Notes: a model not told the origin generated them from the letters alone. Counted from the stretch's first letter, positions 13,372 to 26,000 are shown. The stretch is DNA of 64,000 bases from Omphalotus guepiniiformis (GCA_028554645.1 JAQOOI010000070.1:620001-684000), one strand, 5' to 3'. Numbers and translations: made by a program.

Positions 13372-14310
13372 GAAGGGAAGGACTGGGACGACAGAACTGG
13401 GACTGAATGAATGCTATGGTTGGTGCCTATGACTTCCACGTCTTTGTTTCTTTTGTCATTAATATCCGCTGCAGGTATATTGGCTCCGATATTGTCTCAT
13501 GACACTTGTGCCAGACAACGTCTCCCTCGACTTCGAGCTGGAAACCTATCGCCAAGAGTTCGGGTTCCTGCCAGAAGATTTACGTACCGTCGTCGACGAT
13601 GTACAGATGCGTGGAAGATCCCTCTTCTTCCCTGAACGTACCTTGCGTGATGGATTACTGTCATTCTCTCCCTCCTCCTTCCAAGGCGGCAGATCCCACC
13701 GTCTTCTCCCTTCTCCAAAATTTGCCGTTTGACCTTCCTCAACGTCACCTCACCACCTGAGTGACGTTCAGGTATCATGACCATGTGCTTTTGAGCAGGA
13801 CGGCAGAGTACACGTTCCGGGCATGAGGAGTTGCCAACGAAAGGACTGGGACGACAGAATTGGACTGAATGAATGCTATTGATTATGCGGTTGGTGCCTT
13901 GACTCCACGTCTTCGTTTCGTTGTCAATAATGTTTTCTCCGCAGGTATGATGCCCCAGATACATCGTACGTGACACTTGTACCAGACAACGGCTCCCTCG
14001 ACTTCGAGCTGGAAACCTATCGCCAAGAGTGGTTCCTGCCAGAAGCTAGACGAGTCTTCGATGATGTGCAGATGCGTGGAAGTAAGTAGATCCGTTCTTC
14101 GCTTCTTGGCTTCCCTTACATACCTTGCGTGGTGAATCCCAGGCATTCTCTCCCTCCTCCTTTCGCAGGCGGCAAATCCCACCATCACCCAGGTGCTTCT
14201 CCCTTCTCCGAAAATTTCCGTTTGACCTTCACCAATCTCGCTGCTGAGCGCCGTTCAGGTATCATGAGCATATGCCTTGAGGAGGACGGCAGGGATACAC
14301 GTTCCGTCAT
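13372..14310 (+). repeat. Two-copy direct repeat carrying gene fragments
   Basis: Copy 1 (about 13372-13815) and copy 2 (about 13830-14310) are diverged direct repeats with a period near 470 bp. Shared blocks include GGACTGGGACGACAGAA, ACTGAATGAATGCTAT, GACTTCGAGCTGGAAACC and the final ACGGCAG...ACACGTTCCG. Each copy contains a coding-like piece: copy 1 reads TLVPDNVSLDFELETYRQEF, copy 2 reads TLVPDNGSLDFELETYRQEW. Each is preceded by CAGGTATxxTG and followed by a splice-like GGAAG(T). Neither copy forms a complete gene, so this is a local duplication of an unknown gene segment that has since decayed. Confidence 0.6.
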
Positions 14311-15300
14311 CTCGCTGGGGAACCTGCGGAGGTGTGATTTGAGCTCGAGGCTCAACGGCGATTGTGGGTCCTACACAGACGACTATCTTTGGTCCAGAGT
14401 CAGAGTAGAAGGTTCATGAGAGACACGTGGTTGTTTAACAGCAGTGGCGAAGTGGCATTAATTTGCAACTGGGAAAATTTTAGAGTTTGAAGCCTAACGA
14501 ATGAATGTTGAGTGGTATGTAGCTCTAACGCGCGCCAACCGCCCGGCTCGAACTTGTACACGTCTCTACAGAAATAAATTTGACTTAATATCCGTAGCAT
14601 CGGTGGCCTTATTCAATAACGAGTGAATAAAATTGCTTTGACTCTGCCCGAGCATATATGCGCAAATACAATGCATCGAGTCTTCAATGAAGTTCTCCGA
14701 TAATCGCCGGAAGAATGCTCGATGTTGGCTGTAATCACACGCAGCTCCAGCCCCATACGCACAGACCAGACATGAAGCAAATTGAATTCGGATTTCGGAT
14801 TTCAGGAATGACGATATATCCAGTGTTCAGGAGTCTAAGAAATACAGGCAGAGGTGATTTATACAGCGAATATACGGTTGATGATTGTTACAAGAATTTA
14901 CAACGGGGTTCATAGCAAGACATAGCAAGAGCGAGCGCGCGGTTGGGAAGAGTGGTAAAATATACATAGTGACAGCGATCGAAAGAAGGACGAAGGTAGG
15001 CAGACTGAGCATAGTAGTAACAAAAAGGCGCAAGGTACGAGTGACAAGAGGGTATATGGACCTGGTACCAACGTCAGACTGGGATAGTCACGAAAACATT
15101 AAAAACCTGGCCACTCACTTGAGAAGACCCTTTACAACGAGGTGAATCATAACTACCAGAGGAGAACATACGCAAGACGAAAACAACGCGAGATTTCTAC
15201 AGATGTGCACCTTAGTTCAGGTCAACCCAACAGACGATGGTTTGCTATTCACCTATTTACAGCACAGCAACATATCCATTTTGCTTGCCTACACATGCAA
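14311..15300. other. Intergenic region, no supported gene
   Basis: About 1 kb with no open frame that looks coding on either strand and no recognisable repeat. It forms the 3' flank of the small gene at 15301-15732. Confidence 0.45.
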
Positions 15301-15732
15301 TCAGGCCCTTCGTACGAAGTAAAGCAGAGCATCCTGGAATGACCTCAGTAACTTGAGCGAAAAGCTGGAATAAAAGCAAGTACCATGATTTTCTGAAGAG
15401 CTGTTCTCTGCGCCACCGGAGGTACCTCTTCCTCTTTGGCTGGTTGCATTAAGAGTCGGCGAATCTTAACGGTATACTGGCATCAGCTACGCAGAGAGCA
15501 ATCACTAGGCATCAAACATACTAGTTGAGCGAACTCATAATCAGGTTTAGCACGTTTACGGGGCGGCTATGGGTCAATGCGGTCGTCAGTGTATTGTATC
15601 GGATGTATACCGTGCAGAACGCACCTCCTGTTTGACAGGAATGCGACGTTTATACGGGTGAACACGATCTTTTGAATTAGAGAACGACGAGGGCTCGCGC
15701 AAAGAAGATTTTGAAGCAAGCATTGTATTCAT
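15301..15732 (-). CDS. Small basic four-exon protein, unknown function
   Basis: Exons 15732-15625, 15566-15522, 15476-15384 and 15333-15301 join in phase to 92 residues (introns 58, 45 and 50 nt, all GT-AG). The protein begins MNTMLASKSS. Its basic N-terminal half contains YKRRIPVKQEPPRKRAK, a good bipartite nuclear localisation signal formed across intron 1. A short predicted helix follows (VKIRRLLMQPAKEEE) and the chain ends DALLYFVRRA. The exon-only sequence is too short to show as a single open frame, so it is easily missed. A second ATG at 15723 could also start it. Probably a small nuclear protein; no family recognised. Confidence 0.55.
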
Positions 15733-18197
15733 CACTAGTAAAACAAGCAACGATAAATTGGAGCTAGTCCAAGTTCAACGAAGGAGGCGGACAATGGGAC
15801 CTATACGGTGGGAGAAAGAAAGCAAGTTCGAAAAAACAAGATGCAGGAGATTTTATACCATGAACCCGACCAAATAGGGCGTGGTAAAATCAATCCGCTC
15901 GAGAATACTGTTTCTACATCTCGTCTTGAAAGAGAGTACCTGATTCGTCAAATCCATTCTTCTTCGTCAAATCTCTTCTCTAGTTGCATCAGGAGTTACC
16001 ACTTTAATGAAGCCGGAACCGAATTTGTCGCAGGGTGTCGTTTTGCGGTAGAAGGCTACGAATTGAACAATCCTTTCTGCTCTTGCTCTCTACGCCTTTC
16101 TCTTAGGCGGAGATGACCCTCGGTTTGCGAAACCTAAGCGGAAACTTCTCTTAAAATGAAGATGGACCCTCGGTTTGCGAAATCTATGCGAAATTCGGCT
16201 ATTGAGATCGTGCTTGGCTGCAGAGGCGATTTCGAACGCATCTTTGAGGCGGGAGGAAGCTGATGAGAAGGAAACATTCGGATCGAAACTGGCGGGGTAC
16301 AAGGCAGTCCTGGACACAAACTGACAACGGCAGATTGTTTGCGACGTCGACTAATATGGGGCAAAATGCTTGTTTGCAACAGCAAAGGCCGTGCGATAAT
16401 TCGGTTCTCTGTGGCGCCACGGATGCTGCACGATTACTGCGGTGGCAGATCCTTCCCCTGCCGACACTACAGACTTGAGCTCTGTCAGGATGGAACTGAA
16501 AAAGGCCAGCCGCTGGATCCATGCGTTGCAAACGCGGTGCGCATATAGTGGTTGTTGCAATACAGCCATTCCCAAGACGTTCAACTTTTTCTATCCCGCT
16601 TCCATCCTGGCATTCGATATCCGTACAGGATGCATTTGAAGCAGCGATCCTGCGCCTTACAATCTATTACGCATCAGACCCTCGGTTTCTCTTTGGGCGT
16701 AATCTGTTGTGACAGCGTGACAAGTCACTAATCGTCTCCACGGACCACAACGTCTGAATGACATTGAGTCCTACATGCCGTATTGCTTAACCAAAGGAGT
16801 GATCAGAAGGCCATCAAGCAAGGTCGATATGCCAACATGAGGATCAAGAATGCCGTGAGGACTTGTAGCCAAAGTACCCCGGAAATTCCCAAACAGCAGA
16901 CCTACTGCCTGCAGACACAATTCCGACCAACAGACCAAATTGAAGAGAGTGGATCCATTGAGTCTGAACACGGTCCTCCTCTATGTGCATTCAGAAAACC
17001 GTTCCCACAAGGTCTGGGTAGAGAGTAAGTGCTTCGTAGAAGGCAGAAGGATATTGACGTTCAAGAAAAATTTCACGGGACTCACCAGCACACCAGTGAA
17101 TTCTGCAGTCATTTGCGATATGGTTTCTCGTTCAGCGCATCCATGTTGAATAAACAAGTGCAGGACGAGCGATTCTAATCTCAGCTGAAGCAAAAGTCAG
17201 ATGGACGTTCAGCTGAAGTTTTATTATCTAAGCCGTCGACTGTTGGCAGCTGGTCAACCCCGTCTCCTACACTCTGATAACTACTTCTGTCGATTATCGA
17301 GCATCGACTCTCTCCTCTCAATCGTCGACCTTCGACTCCAGATCGACTCAGGATTCGACTCTGAGCGACACATGCCTTACACTCGTGTAGCAAAACTCCT
17401 TTAAGTTTTGAACAGAAACGATTAACCCGCACCCGACCAGCACTCAGCAATTTATGATCAAAATGCTGGCACCACCGAGATGTTGTCCTTATTTTTAAAT
17501 CCTCGTCGTGAGTCGCCTCAGTCTCCAGCATACTTCGTTCTTTCATTCTAAAAGAGATTCTGTAACAGTGTAAAAGGATGTCGAAGTCCACTTAGTGGTG
17601 GGGCATTCAAATCCGCGACTTTCGAGTTGGTGAGACTATCCTATGCGTCCGAATTGAGAGCGCGGTTACAATACTTATTCATACCAGCTAGTCAGAATTC
17701 TCTGTCGTTGGCATGGCTAGGCAGGACTGGAAAAATCCAATGCTGCCGCTCAGACTCGGCCCATCGCCCTCATATCTTCCTCAAGCTCATCCAAGCTCAT
17801 CATAGGCTTACCTTAATTTGTCGCGTTTCCCGTTGGCCATCTCCAATTCAAGCTTAAAATGGTGACGAGCACTGTTGCTGGGGACCCAACATGATAGCAC
17901 TGCGATGAAGTCACTGGTATACTCGATACCAGTCCTTGAATAGGTGCATTGAGAAGACGTCGGACGGGTCTGGAGTTTCGTACAAATATGTCTGTATTAG
18001 TTTTCTGTTGTCGACGCTTACTATCCTTGGAATAGCTGTCTTTATATAGACATTTACTCAGATAACTCGACGGTACAATGGAAGCTCACCGAGCCCTAGG
18101 CGATACGGCGAGGAAAAAAGATTATAGCCTCCATCTGCTCATCAGCTTCGCGCTGGCAGATCAACAACTCCTTGCTTGCCACCATTTGCCCCGACTA
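15733..18197. other. Intergenic region with minor repeats
   Basis: About 2.5 kb without a supported gene. The phrase GACCCTCGGTTT occurs three times (about 16114, 16167 and 16678); the first two copies extend to GACCCTCGGTTTGCGAAA, 53 bp apart. A cluster of TCGAC words lies at about 17230-17370 (CATCGACTC, GTCGACC, TTCGACTC, ATCGACTCAGG). No exon chain could be built. The left part is the likely promoter side of the small basic gene. Confidence 0.4.
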
Positions 18198-21100
18198 TTA
18201 AGAAAGATCCAAATTCTGCATAAATTCTGATGGCACCACTGTTAACAGACGGAAGTGAGAATAATTCATGGCGATGATAACCGAGCGCAAATAACGTACT
18301 CCCAGTAGACCCATCATCTTTCCTAGCCCACCACCATTTCCCCCGATCGTCCAAGATACCAAGTTCCTCGCCTTTTGAGAAGGATAACTCTTGTTCGTCA
18401 TTCGGATCGGCAGTGTCTAGTAGTTTTCCTGCAGTTCGATCAAAGTTGACAGATATTGCATGAAAAAAAACCCACAGGCTTGAATCGCGTGAGCTTTAAC
18501 CAAAGTGTTTGTCGGGTCGATCATGTAATTCGACGGCACAACTATCATTAGACTACAGTCAATATTTCAAGTCCCTTTTATTAAATGAGCGCAAAAACTT
18601 ACTCCCAGTGGTCCCTCCAGCGGTCCTTGCATGCCACCATTTTCCCGAATCATCCACAATATCCAATTCTTCACCTTTTGAAAAGGATAATTCGTTGAAA
18701 TCGTCTGCTGATCCATTGTCTAAAATGCATCGCTTAGATGAGAGACATCGACGACTAAGAATCACTTGTATGAGTATAGCGCTGTCGCTTTGAACTTTGA
18801 GCTTGAAGCAGTTGCGAGTTCAGCACCCAAAGGATATGTCGGGTCAGGGTTCAAGTAGTTCGACGGCACAACTGTCAATGGACGACAGTGAATACTTCAT
18901 TTCCCTTTTTCTTATATGAGCGCAAACTTACTCCCAGTGGTCCCGTCAGCGGTCCTTGCAACCCACCAAATTCCCGCATTATCCACAATATCCAATACTT
19001 CACCTTTTGAAAAGGATAAATCGGCAGGATTGTCAGCTGATGCCTTGTATGAAACTTATCGTTTAGCTGACAGACATCGACGACTAAGGATCACTTGTAT
19101 GAATATTGCGCTATCGTTTTGAACTTCGAGCTTGAAGCAGTTGCGAGTTCAGCACCCAAAGGATCTGTCGGGTCAGGGTTCAAGTAGTTCGACGGCACAA
19201 CTATCAATGGACGACAGTGAATACTCCATTTCCCTTTTCTTATATGAGCGCAAACTTACAGCCAGTGGTCCCGTCAGCGGTCTTTGCAAACCACCATTTT
19301 TCCCTATCATCCACGATATCCAACTCTTCACCTTTTGAAAAGGATAACTCGTCTGCATCTGATCCCTTGTCTAAAATGTATCGCTTAGATGAGAGACATC
19401 GACGACTAAGGATCACTTGTATGAGTATAGCGCTATCGCTTTGAACTTCGAGCTTGAGGACGAGGAATCGACAACGCCGGGTATGTTGTCACCTCTGAAT
19501 GCGGCCGTGATGTCCTGTGGGCATAGTCAATTGTTTGTCACCTAAGAAAGAACGGATTCCATATATACAGCAGTCGCGGGCTCAGCACCCAAAGGAACAA
19601 CTAGAGTGGTTTCCTCTGGTACCCATTGAATACCTGAGATATTACCTATTAAACTGTCACTACTTATCACTCATAGTATTTTGGGTACTTACCTGTCGCA
19701 CTTTGATAGCTGATGAAGAAGATTATTTTCCTATCTTGATGCTTCTGTTATTACATACCTCGCAGGTACTGCTCTATCGGAAGGTAGCTATAAGACAAAA
19801 TATACGAGATGAATCGCTCGATGCTCACTTGAAAGGATGATAAACCGTTTGGCCTTCTGGGTTGACAGTCGTAGTATATATGATCGACCCTGGCTGAGTT
19901 CCGGTCGAAGAGTGCACACCGAGACACGCATTACACGAGAAATACAGACGACCTTGAGGTGGAACATCAACGCAGGCCAAGTGTTGCCACGTATCACAAA
20001 CACTGCATTTGATTGTAGGAGAGATTCCGTCGTCCTCTACGAGTAGATTTCAATTCAGACAAGCACATGTGTTGTAATCTTTGATTGTGCTGACCTGTGG
20101 CACCACAGACACAGTTGAATATCCCAGCATCTTCCACCTCTTGACCGCATACGGTGCAGCGCTCTCGTGGTAACGGTGTGAAATGGGAGATGATTGCACT
20201 TCTCTGGATAGTTGTTGTCAATGTAATTTCCTCCTTTCGATATCCTTTACAGCGATGACGCGACCTTGCCGATCTGCGCGCTGAGAGCTGTCGAACGAGA
20301 AGTATATTGCCAGAGCGAGGCAGGACCAACGCCCTTTTGTAGTGCTGCGCAACCACGGCGAGAGTGGTTAATCCTCGCTGAGGCGGAGTCATCCATACTA
20401 ATTCCCGTCGTGGAGGTATATTGGTTTTCTCGTCTACGGAGTTAGTTCTCTTGGGTGGCGGCCTGGTTGGTGGAAATTTTATTTCAGATTCAGCAGTTCC
20501 ATGTTGGGGTAACTGTCTGACGTCCTGTTCTTCGGGCAATGCATGTTCTCGCTCAAGCTGTTCCTCTGTGAAAATGAGCAATAATCAGGTCTCATATATA
20601 GCGAGGATGACTCGGAACTTACGATACAAAATATAATTCGCGTCTTCGAAAGTCTTCATTATGAAGCGTCAAATAAGGTATCGATAGAACTACAACGCAA
20701 CCTTACCTTCAAACATAGTTCATTGAATATACGCCAAAGAGCTTCTTCTTTACTGTCTTCGCCTTCAACTATGCCAGAGTCGGGTAGGAATAGGCCGGTT
20801 AAACCAACAGGATTGATTCCAATGACAACGACATCATCGACAGTAATGAAAACTTCAAAATTCTTCGTACAATCAACTGAACAATAAAATTGCAAACAAC
20901 ATAACACACTTACCTTTACACTGATGGATGCTAAAGGGATGCCTTGCATATTCAGGAAATTAAGCCCTGACTTGATTGAAACATGTATATTAGCACTCCA
21001 TGCCTCCGGGTCACCCGTGGAGGGTGACTCACGGATAGTCCGCCGACCTGAAGCTCGTTCAAATTTTGAGCTTGAAGAAACAACTGATACGTACAATCTT

Positions 21101-22396
21101 CAGACCAAGCTGAGTACTACGACTCAGATCTTCCACTAATGTTGAAGCAATGCGAGTCTCGACGGTTCCTTCACATGCTATTCCAGATCTGGGTTCAGGA
21201 CTTGAATCAACTCGTCAGTCCCAAATCACTTACACGCCCCAAAGACAACGAATGGCATAGGTGACTCCGCAGAAGATATGCCTTTCATGTGAAGTAAGTT
21301 CGGGTGTCTTCGAATCCGTGAATAGAATGAGAAATATGGACCATTAAATACAGCCTGAGTACCCACAACATACGGTGACTGAACTCAATGGTGGCCTTCC
21401 AGTGCTACTGGACAATGAAATAAGTCCAGGGATGAACACCAGCAGAACCACTCACTTGTTTTGCTCGTCTGCCATGGAAAACCTTCGTGATCAGCATTCG
21501 ATTGTCAACGTTGGCCGACTGAATCTGATAGTTTGAGTCGATATAGAACTCCTCGAGGGGATCCAAATCCTCGTCCCGGATAATCTTGATCTAGTCGCAG
21601 AAGTGGAATTATAATCAGTTCAGTTTCCTATATTCGATTATCAGAGCGGGAACTCACACTTGAGCTGGAACTTTCTCCAGCATCATTCACTTCGCATATG
21701 GTCGTAATTTTCGCTTCAATTCGACGAAGTGTCACAGACTGTTCTTTCGCACTGGCGATCAAGCTCTCCGAAATATCGTGTATCGACAAGAGCGTCGTGA
21801 TCTGCGATATGCATGCGTGACAAACCTTCGAGAAAGAAAGTCATCGCTTACCTGAAACATCGATAATGCATCTTGAAGCCGCTGTTCAAGTGCAGTTACT
21901 TGGCTTCTGACTCTTTGAGATAGAGCTACCCTAAAAATAAGCGGTCGTTGTCCTTCACGCTTCACACGTTTCTCAACTGACTTGAGCACACTGTTCATAG
22001 GTCAGTCTTGAGAAAATGATTACCTTTTGAAACTTACTCTTCCAAAGTCGCAACGTGCCGTTGTATGCGAGGTGAGGGATCGGCGGTGTCCTTCAGTTGA
22101 GCTTCAATTGTTGCCACGACTTGGACCGCCCTCTCAGCCAATCTTGTCAATATTTCCGTATTCTCCCTTGATCTTGAGACTGCGTTCAAAATCGAGAGTA
22201 ATATTTGAGAAGAAAAACTGAGATATGGCAAGGAAATTGCATCGGCTACTGTCTTTTCGTGAGTGTTAGCTTCGCCGTGAATAGTACAATGGCCAAGACG
22301 TACTTTAAGCAACTCAAGAGACACGATCGATCCTTCTACAATTCCATCCACAAGTTGAGAACGTTGAGAACTTGTAGTATCAAATGTCTGTTCCAT
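18198..22396 (-). CDS. MLKL-like helical domain, pseudokinase, PHD-like finger and four SH3 domains
   Basis: A minus-strand gene with about 20 exons. Exons 1-13 are phase-consistent: 22396-22304, 22252-22038, 21990-21852, 21801-21658, 21590-21456, 21404-21370, 21307-21234, 21177-21095, 20970-20922, 20876-20707, 20653-20623, 20565-20095, 20036-19829 (615 residues). Residues 1-190 are amphipathic helices of the MLKL-NTD/HeLo-like kind seen in basidiomycetes (SLPYLSFSSQILLSILNAV, LTRLAERAVQVV, ALEQRLQDALSMF). Residues 195-380 resemble a protein kinase: MLITKVFHG, WKATIEFSHRIHPNLLHMKG, then GLNFLNMQGIPLASI. There is no HRD or DFG, so it is a likely pseudokinase. A proline-rich linker (PPTRPPPKR) leads to CTVCG and a PHD-like finger (CVCGATEDDG, KCSVCDTWQHLAC, CNAC). 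The C-terminus is four SH3 domains (ELSFSKGEELDIVDD type), ending at 18198. Exons between 19829 and 19445 are less certain. Role inferred: a scaffold or cell-death-type signalling protein. Confidence 0.75.
18470..19445 (-). repeat. Tandemly duplicated SH3 exon units (three copies, about 325 bp each)
   Basis: Three near-identical units, aligned on a shared GTGATC/T motif at 19416, 19094 and 18765, encode SH3 domains 1-3 with their linkers. Each unit carries the peptide core (E/D)LSFSKGE...DIVD...WW.A(R/K)TA(D/G)GTTG, the linker VPSNY and the next domain's start ALYSY or AQYSY. Introns are repeated along with the exons, so the domain number grew by unequal exchange at DNA level. The fourth SH3 domain (18198-18470, WWWARKDDGSTG) is clearly more diverged and is probably the ancestral terminal copy. 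Confidence 0.85.
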
Positions 22397-23095
22397 GAAT
22401 CCCAGCGATCTTTGTGATGGAAGTTAGTGAGTTTGAGAGAACGAATGGTACAGAAGTTTGGGCAAAAGCCTCGTTGCTGCTGAAGGGCTGTGCGAATGAC
22501 AGACGCTGGCACAGGCTTATTCGAGCCGTAGTAGTAGCGCTCGCCCAGCAGACCGGAGCACTTTTAATCAGAGAATTTGCTGCTAAAGTGATGAGAAATT
22601 GTTGTGCATAAGCTCTACATGGCTGCAGTGTAAAAGAGACTGGGCAGAGGCTGAGAATAGATGGCGTGTAGGATGGAGACATGGCTGTCCATTGGCAGGA
22701 GTCGGAAGGCAAACCTGTCCCTTCAACGTCGATTTCAAAGTAGACAATTCATACAGAGGGCAACATTTATATGACTCGCTTGAGCAATGAAATACCGATC
22801 TCTGAAAGCGTATAATGGTTTTTCTCAACCAAAGCCGTTGAAGGCATCACTGCGGCGGGACTGTTTATTGAGTAGATGTCAGGTAGATAGTATGCATTGA
22901 ACACATTCTGAAGCAGTACCAGTTAACAATACATAAGATGCATGCGATACTCGTGCAAAAAGAAATTGAAACAATTGAACAAAACACTATTGAAAAACAG
23001 GATATGACACACAAGAGGAAAAAAAAACTGCAGGATAGGGTATGAGGAACTAGATGGATAGAAAGGATTGAAATAATGTGAAATGCGAACGTATT
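22397..23095. other. Intergenic region between the SH3 gene and SET1
   Basis: About 700 bp between the start of the SH3 gene (22396) and the stop of SET1 (23098-23096), both on the minus strand. It should contain the SH3-gene promoter and the SET1 3' UTR. An A/T-rich part at 22960-23040 fits a 3' UTR or polyadenylation zone. No gene supported. Confidence 0.5.
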
Positions 23096-26000
23096 CTAGT
23101 TGAGGAAACCGCGGCATTTCGCAGAGCCGCACAGACATGGAATCTTATCTTGTTCGAATGGGAAGTGATAATCTGATGAAAGCGAGGACGTACGTGAATG
23201 AAGGGCGTCAATGAATAAATCAGACACATACCATAGGTGATTTCGTCTCCAAGTTCAATATCTTGCTTAGCATATATGACAATCTTCTTCTCCCCGCTGA
23301 TGGTGATGATTTTTGCTGTACAATTAGGATCACAGGAGTGATTGATCAAACGTCTAGACAAACGATCCATGAGCTCTTTTAACCCCAACCGATGTTGAAC
23401 AGGAATACGCACCCCAGATTGCCCTTCTTTGTAGCATCCACGACCAAGTCCTCGTCAATCCGGAAGAGATAACTACTACCAATGCCTTGCCGCTCGTACG
23501 TCTTCTCTCTCTTCTCAGCCACTTGCGCACGGATGATCTCACCAACGTACTCAATAACCATCTCCCCACGCGCAATACGTTCCATCGCGTAAAGACCCCA
23601 ATCGTGAATTGGTGATCGAGCGAAGCGTAAATGTTTTTTCCGCGTCTGGAGTTGATTAAACTTGAAGCTGAGTTCATTGGCTGCCTCTCCCTTTGACAAA
23701 GCAACTGCACGTTGGACCATATTGATCTCTTCCAAACCCTGAGCGCGACGCCGAGCATTGGCACGATTAGAACGAGACGAAGTGACATGCTGAGGCACAG
23801 CTTCCTCGCTCGTCTCCTTAATAGTCGTGTTCGTGTTCCGCGCCTGATACTGAGTAACATAAACAGCCTTCTCAGCATGCGTGATCTTGTAGAACCCTTC
23901 AGTGCGAGCAGAGCCAGTAATATGCTTCCGCAGATTCGGTGATCCTACTGAGTCCTCTGGCGGCGGATCATTTTCATCAGGAGGCTCAATTGACGACGAA
24001 TCGACGTTGAGCAAGGCGAGTTTGGCGTAATAGAGATCTTCGTCATCGTCACATATGCCAAAGTCTGCAGGCTCTGGAGGAGGCGTAGGTTGTGGAGGAG
24101 AGACACGTCGTATCGGAGAAGGAGACCGGGATGGTGAGAGCGAAGACTCGAGCTCTGGAGTGATGCGAACTTTAGTGATAGCAGGTACATCAAAGTCCAA
24201 GTTATCGGGAACGACATTCTCGACAGACTCCAACGCCTTTGCAACTGTCTTCTTCTTCGTTTGCTTCTTTTTCTTCTTGACTTCGAGCTCCATTCTCGTC
24301 TTCTTCCTGACTGGCTCCTCAGTTTCGGACGGCGGCTCTTCGGACAGAGGTCGTTTCCTGATGACGCTTTCTTCAACCACTGAAGTTTCATCCTCCGACT
24401 CGACTTCACTCTCGCCTTCTTCGTCAATCTGTCTCTTAAGTTTCTTGGGCACCTCCTTTTTCCTCTTTTTCTTCGGTCTCTCCTCATCTTCCTCCTCATG
24501 CTCCTCAGCAACCACAACCTCCTCAACGACCTCCTCAACGACAGGCTTAGCAAGTCTCTGTTTCTTGAAGGACAGCCCTGACAGCCCTAGAGACGCTCTA
24601 CCCGAAGCAAGTTTATCTACGATGCCTTGATTTCGGCCACCAAGAGATGAATCACCCGCGCCCGTTTTTTGCTCGTGCCGCGATATCAACGTCTTCAACT
24701 GGGCACCAACGACCTCACTCATGACATCCTTCTGCAGAACCTTCTTCAGCTCATCAATGATGATATCTTGCGCCCGGACGACCATCTCGCCTTCATCCCA
24801 CTTTGTCTTTAAAGACGAGACGTCGGAAGAGGAAGGAGGATTTTGTACTATCGCAGTCACTCTTCTATATGCGAGTTTGCTGTCCTGTGCATTGATGAAA
24901 GTCGCTGCACGACGAGCGACGTCATTGAGAAAGGTCACAAAGAGACCCTTTGATGACCTGAGGATCTGTAAATGGGAATCTAAATTAGAGTTGCATCGCG
25001 AAATCTATATAAAAGCCATACCTGATCAACATCAAGAGTCTTGAACAACAGCCTCACATCCTCTTCCTCTACCTGACTAGCCACCTGGCCACCTCCATCA
25101 GCTTCAAGCTTGATGTGGTCAAACTTGTTCTTTGCTAGCTCCGCAACGACTTCATCATGTTCCTTTTCCCAGCTTTTCTTTCTCATTGGCCGAGCAATAT
25201 CCGACGGAGTAGGTGACCGTGAACGATCAGACCGACCTGTAGACCTCCTGCTTCGATGTCGGTTATTGTGGGTATACCTGTAACTCCTGCCATCGTTACT
25301 TCGAGAGCGACTTCGACGTCGGCGATCACGAAAGGTTCTGTCCCAGCTCCTGCTGCGGCTCCTACTCATGCTACGCCCTCTTCCTCGACCCCAATCTCTC
25401 CCTCTTCCTCCATCAACTCTCCGTCTGTCCCTGTCCCAAAGATCCCTATCCCGACTTCGATCCCTGCTACGCTCCCGTTTCCTCTCCCTGCTTCTATCCC
25501 TATCACCACTACGTTCCCGTTCCTTAGCTCTCGCTCTCTCTTCCTTCTCTTTCTCCAGTCTAATCTGAACCGGTGTAGGCGTACCATTACCTGACTCATC
25601 TTCTCCAGGCTGCGCAACCTTCTGCGCCGCACGCTTCACCGTCATCCTAGCCTTCATCAACGCAGGCGGCGGCTTGGGTTTCATCGACGTCGCATGTGTC
25701 GAGAGATCTCTAAGAATGCCATTCGTAACAATCCCAGTCGGCTTGCTCGGAATAGACGGTTTATTAGGAAGTGAGGGTGCATTGATTACAGTCTGGCCGT
25801 TTGGGCGCGGTGTTGAACCGCCAGCCACTGCAGGTGTCGCCAATAACGAAGTGTCAACAGGAGAGACGGACGATACTGTAGGCACAGACGTCAAACGTCC
25901 ATTCCGATTATCTCTACCGTCTCTACTATCCCTGCCTTCCAATCCAGGTCTACGTTTCGCAATTGGGTTCAGAGGCAGCGCGTGTACCGCCCGCTGATTT

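Noticed and set aside
17181..17591. 136-codon minus-strand frame
   Set aside because: No recognisable motif, composition unlike the real genes, no exon partners.
22414..22712. Opposing frames between the SH3 gene start and SET1
   Set aside because: Short, without motifs, and located where the promoter of the SH3 gene is expected.
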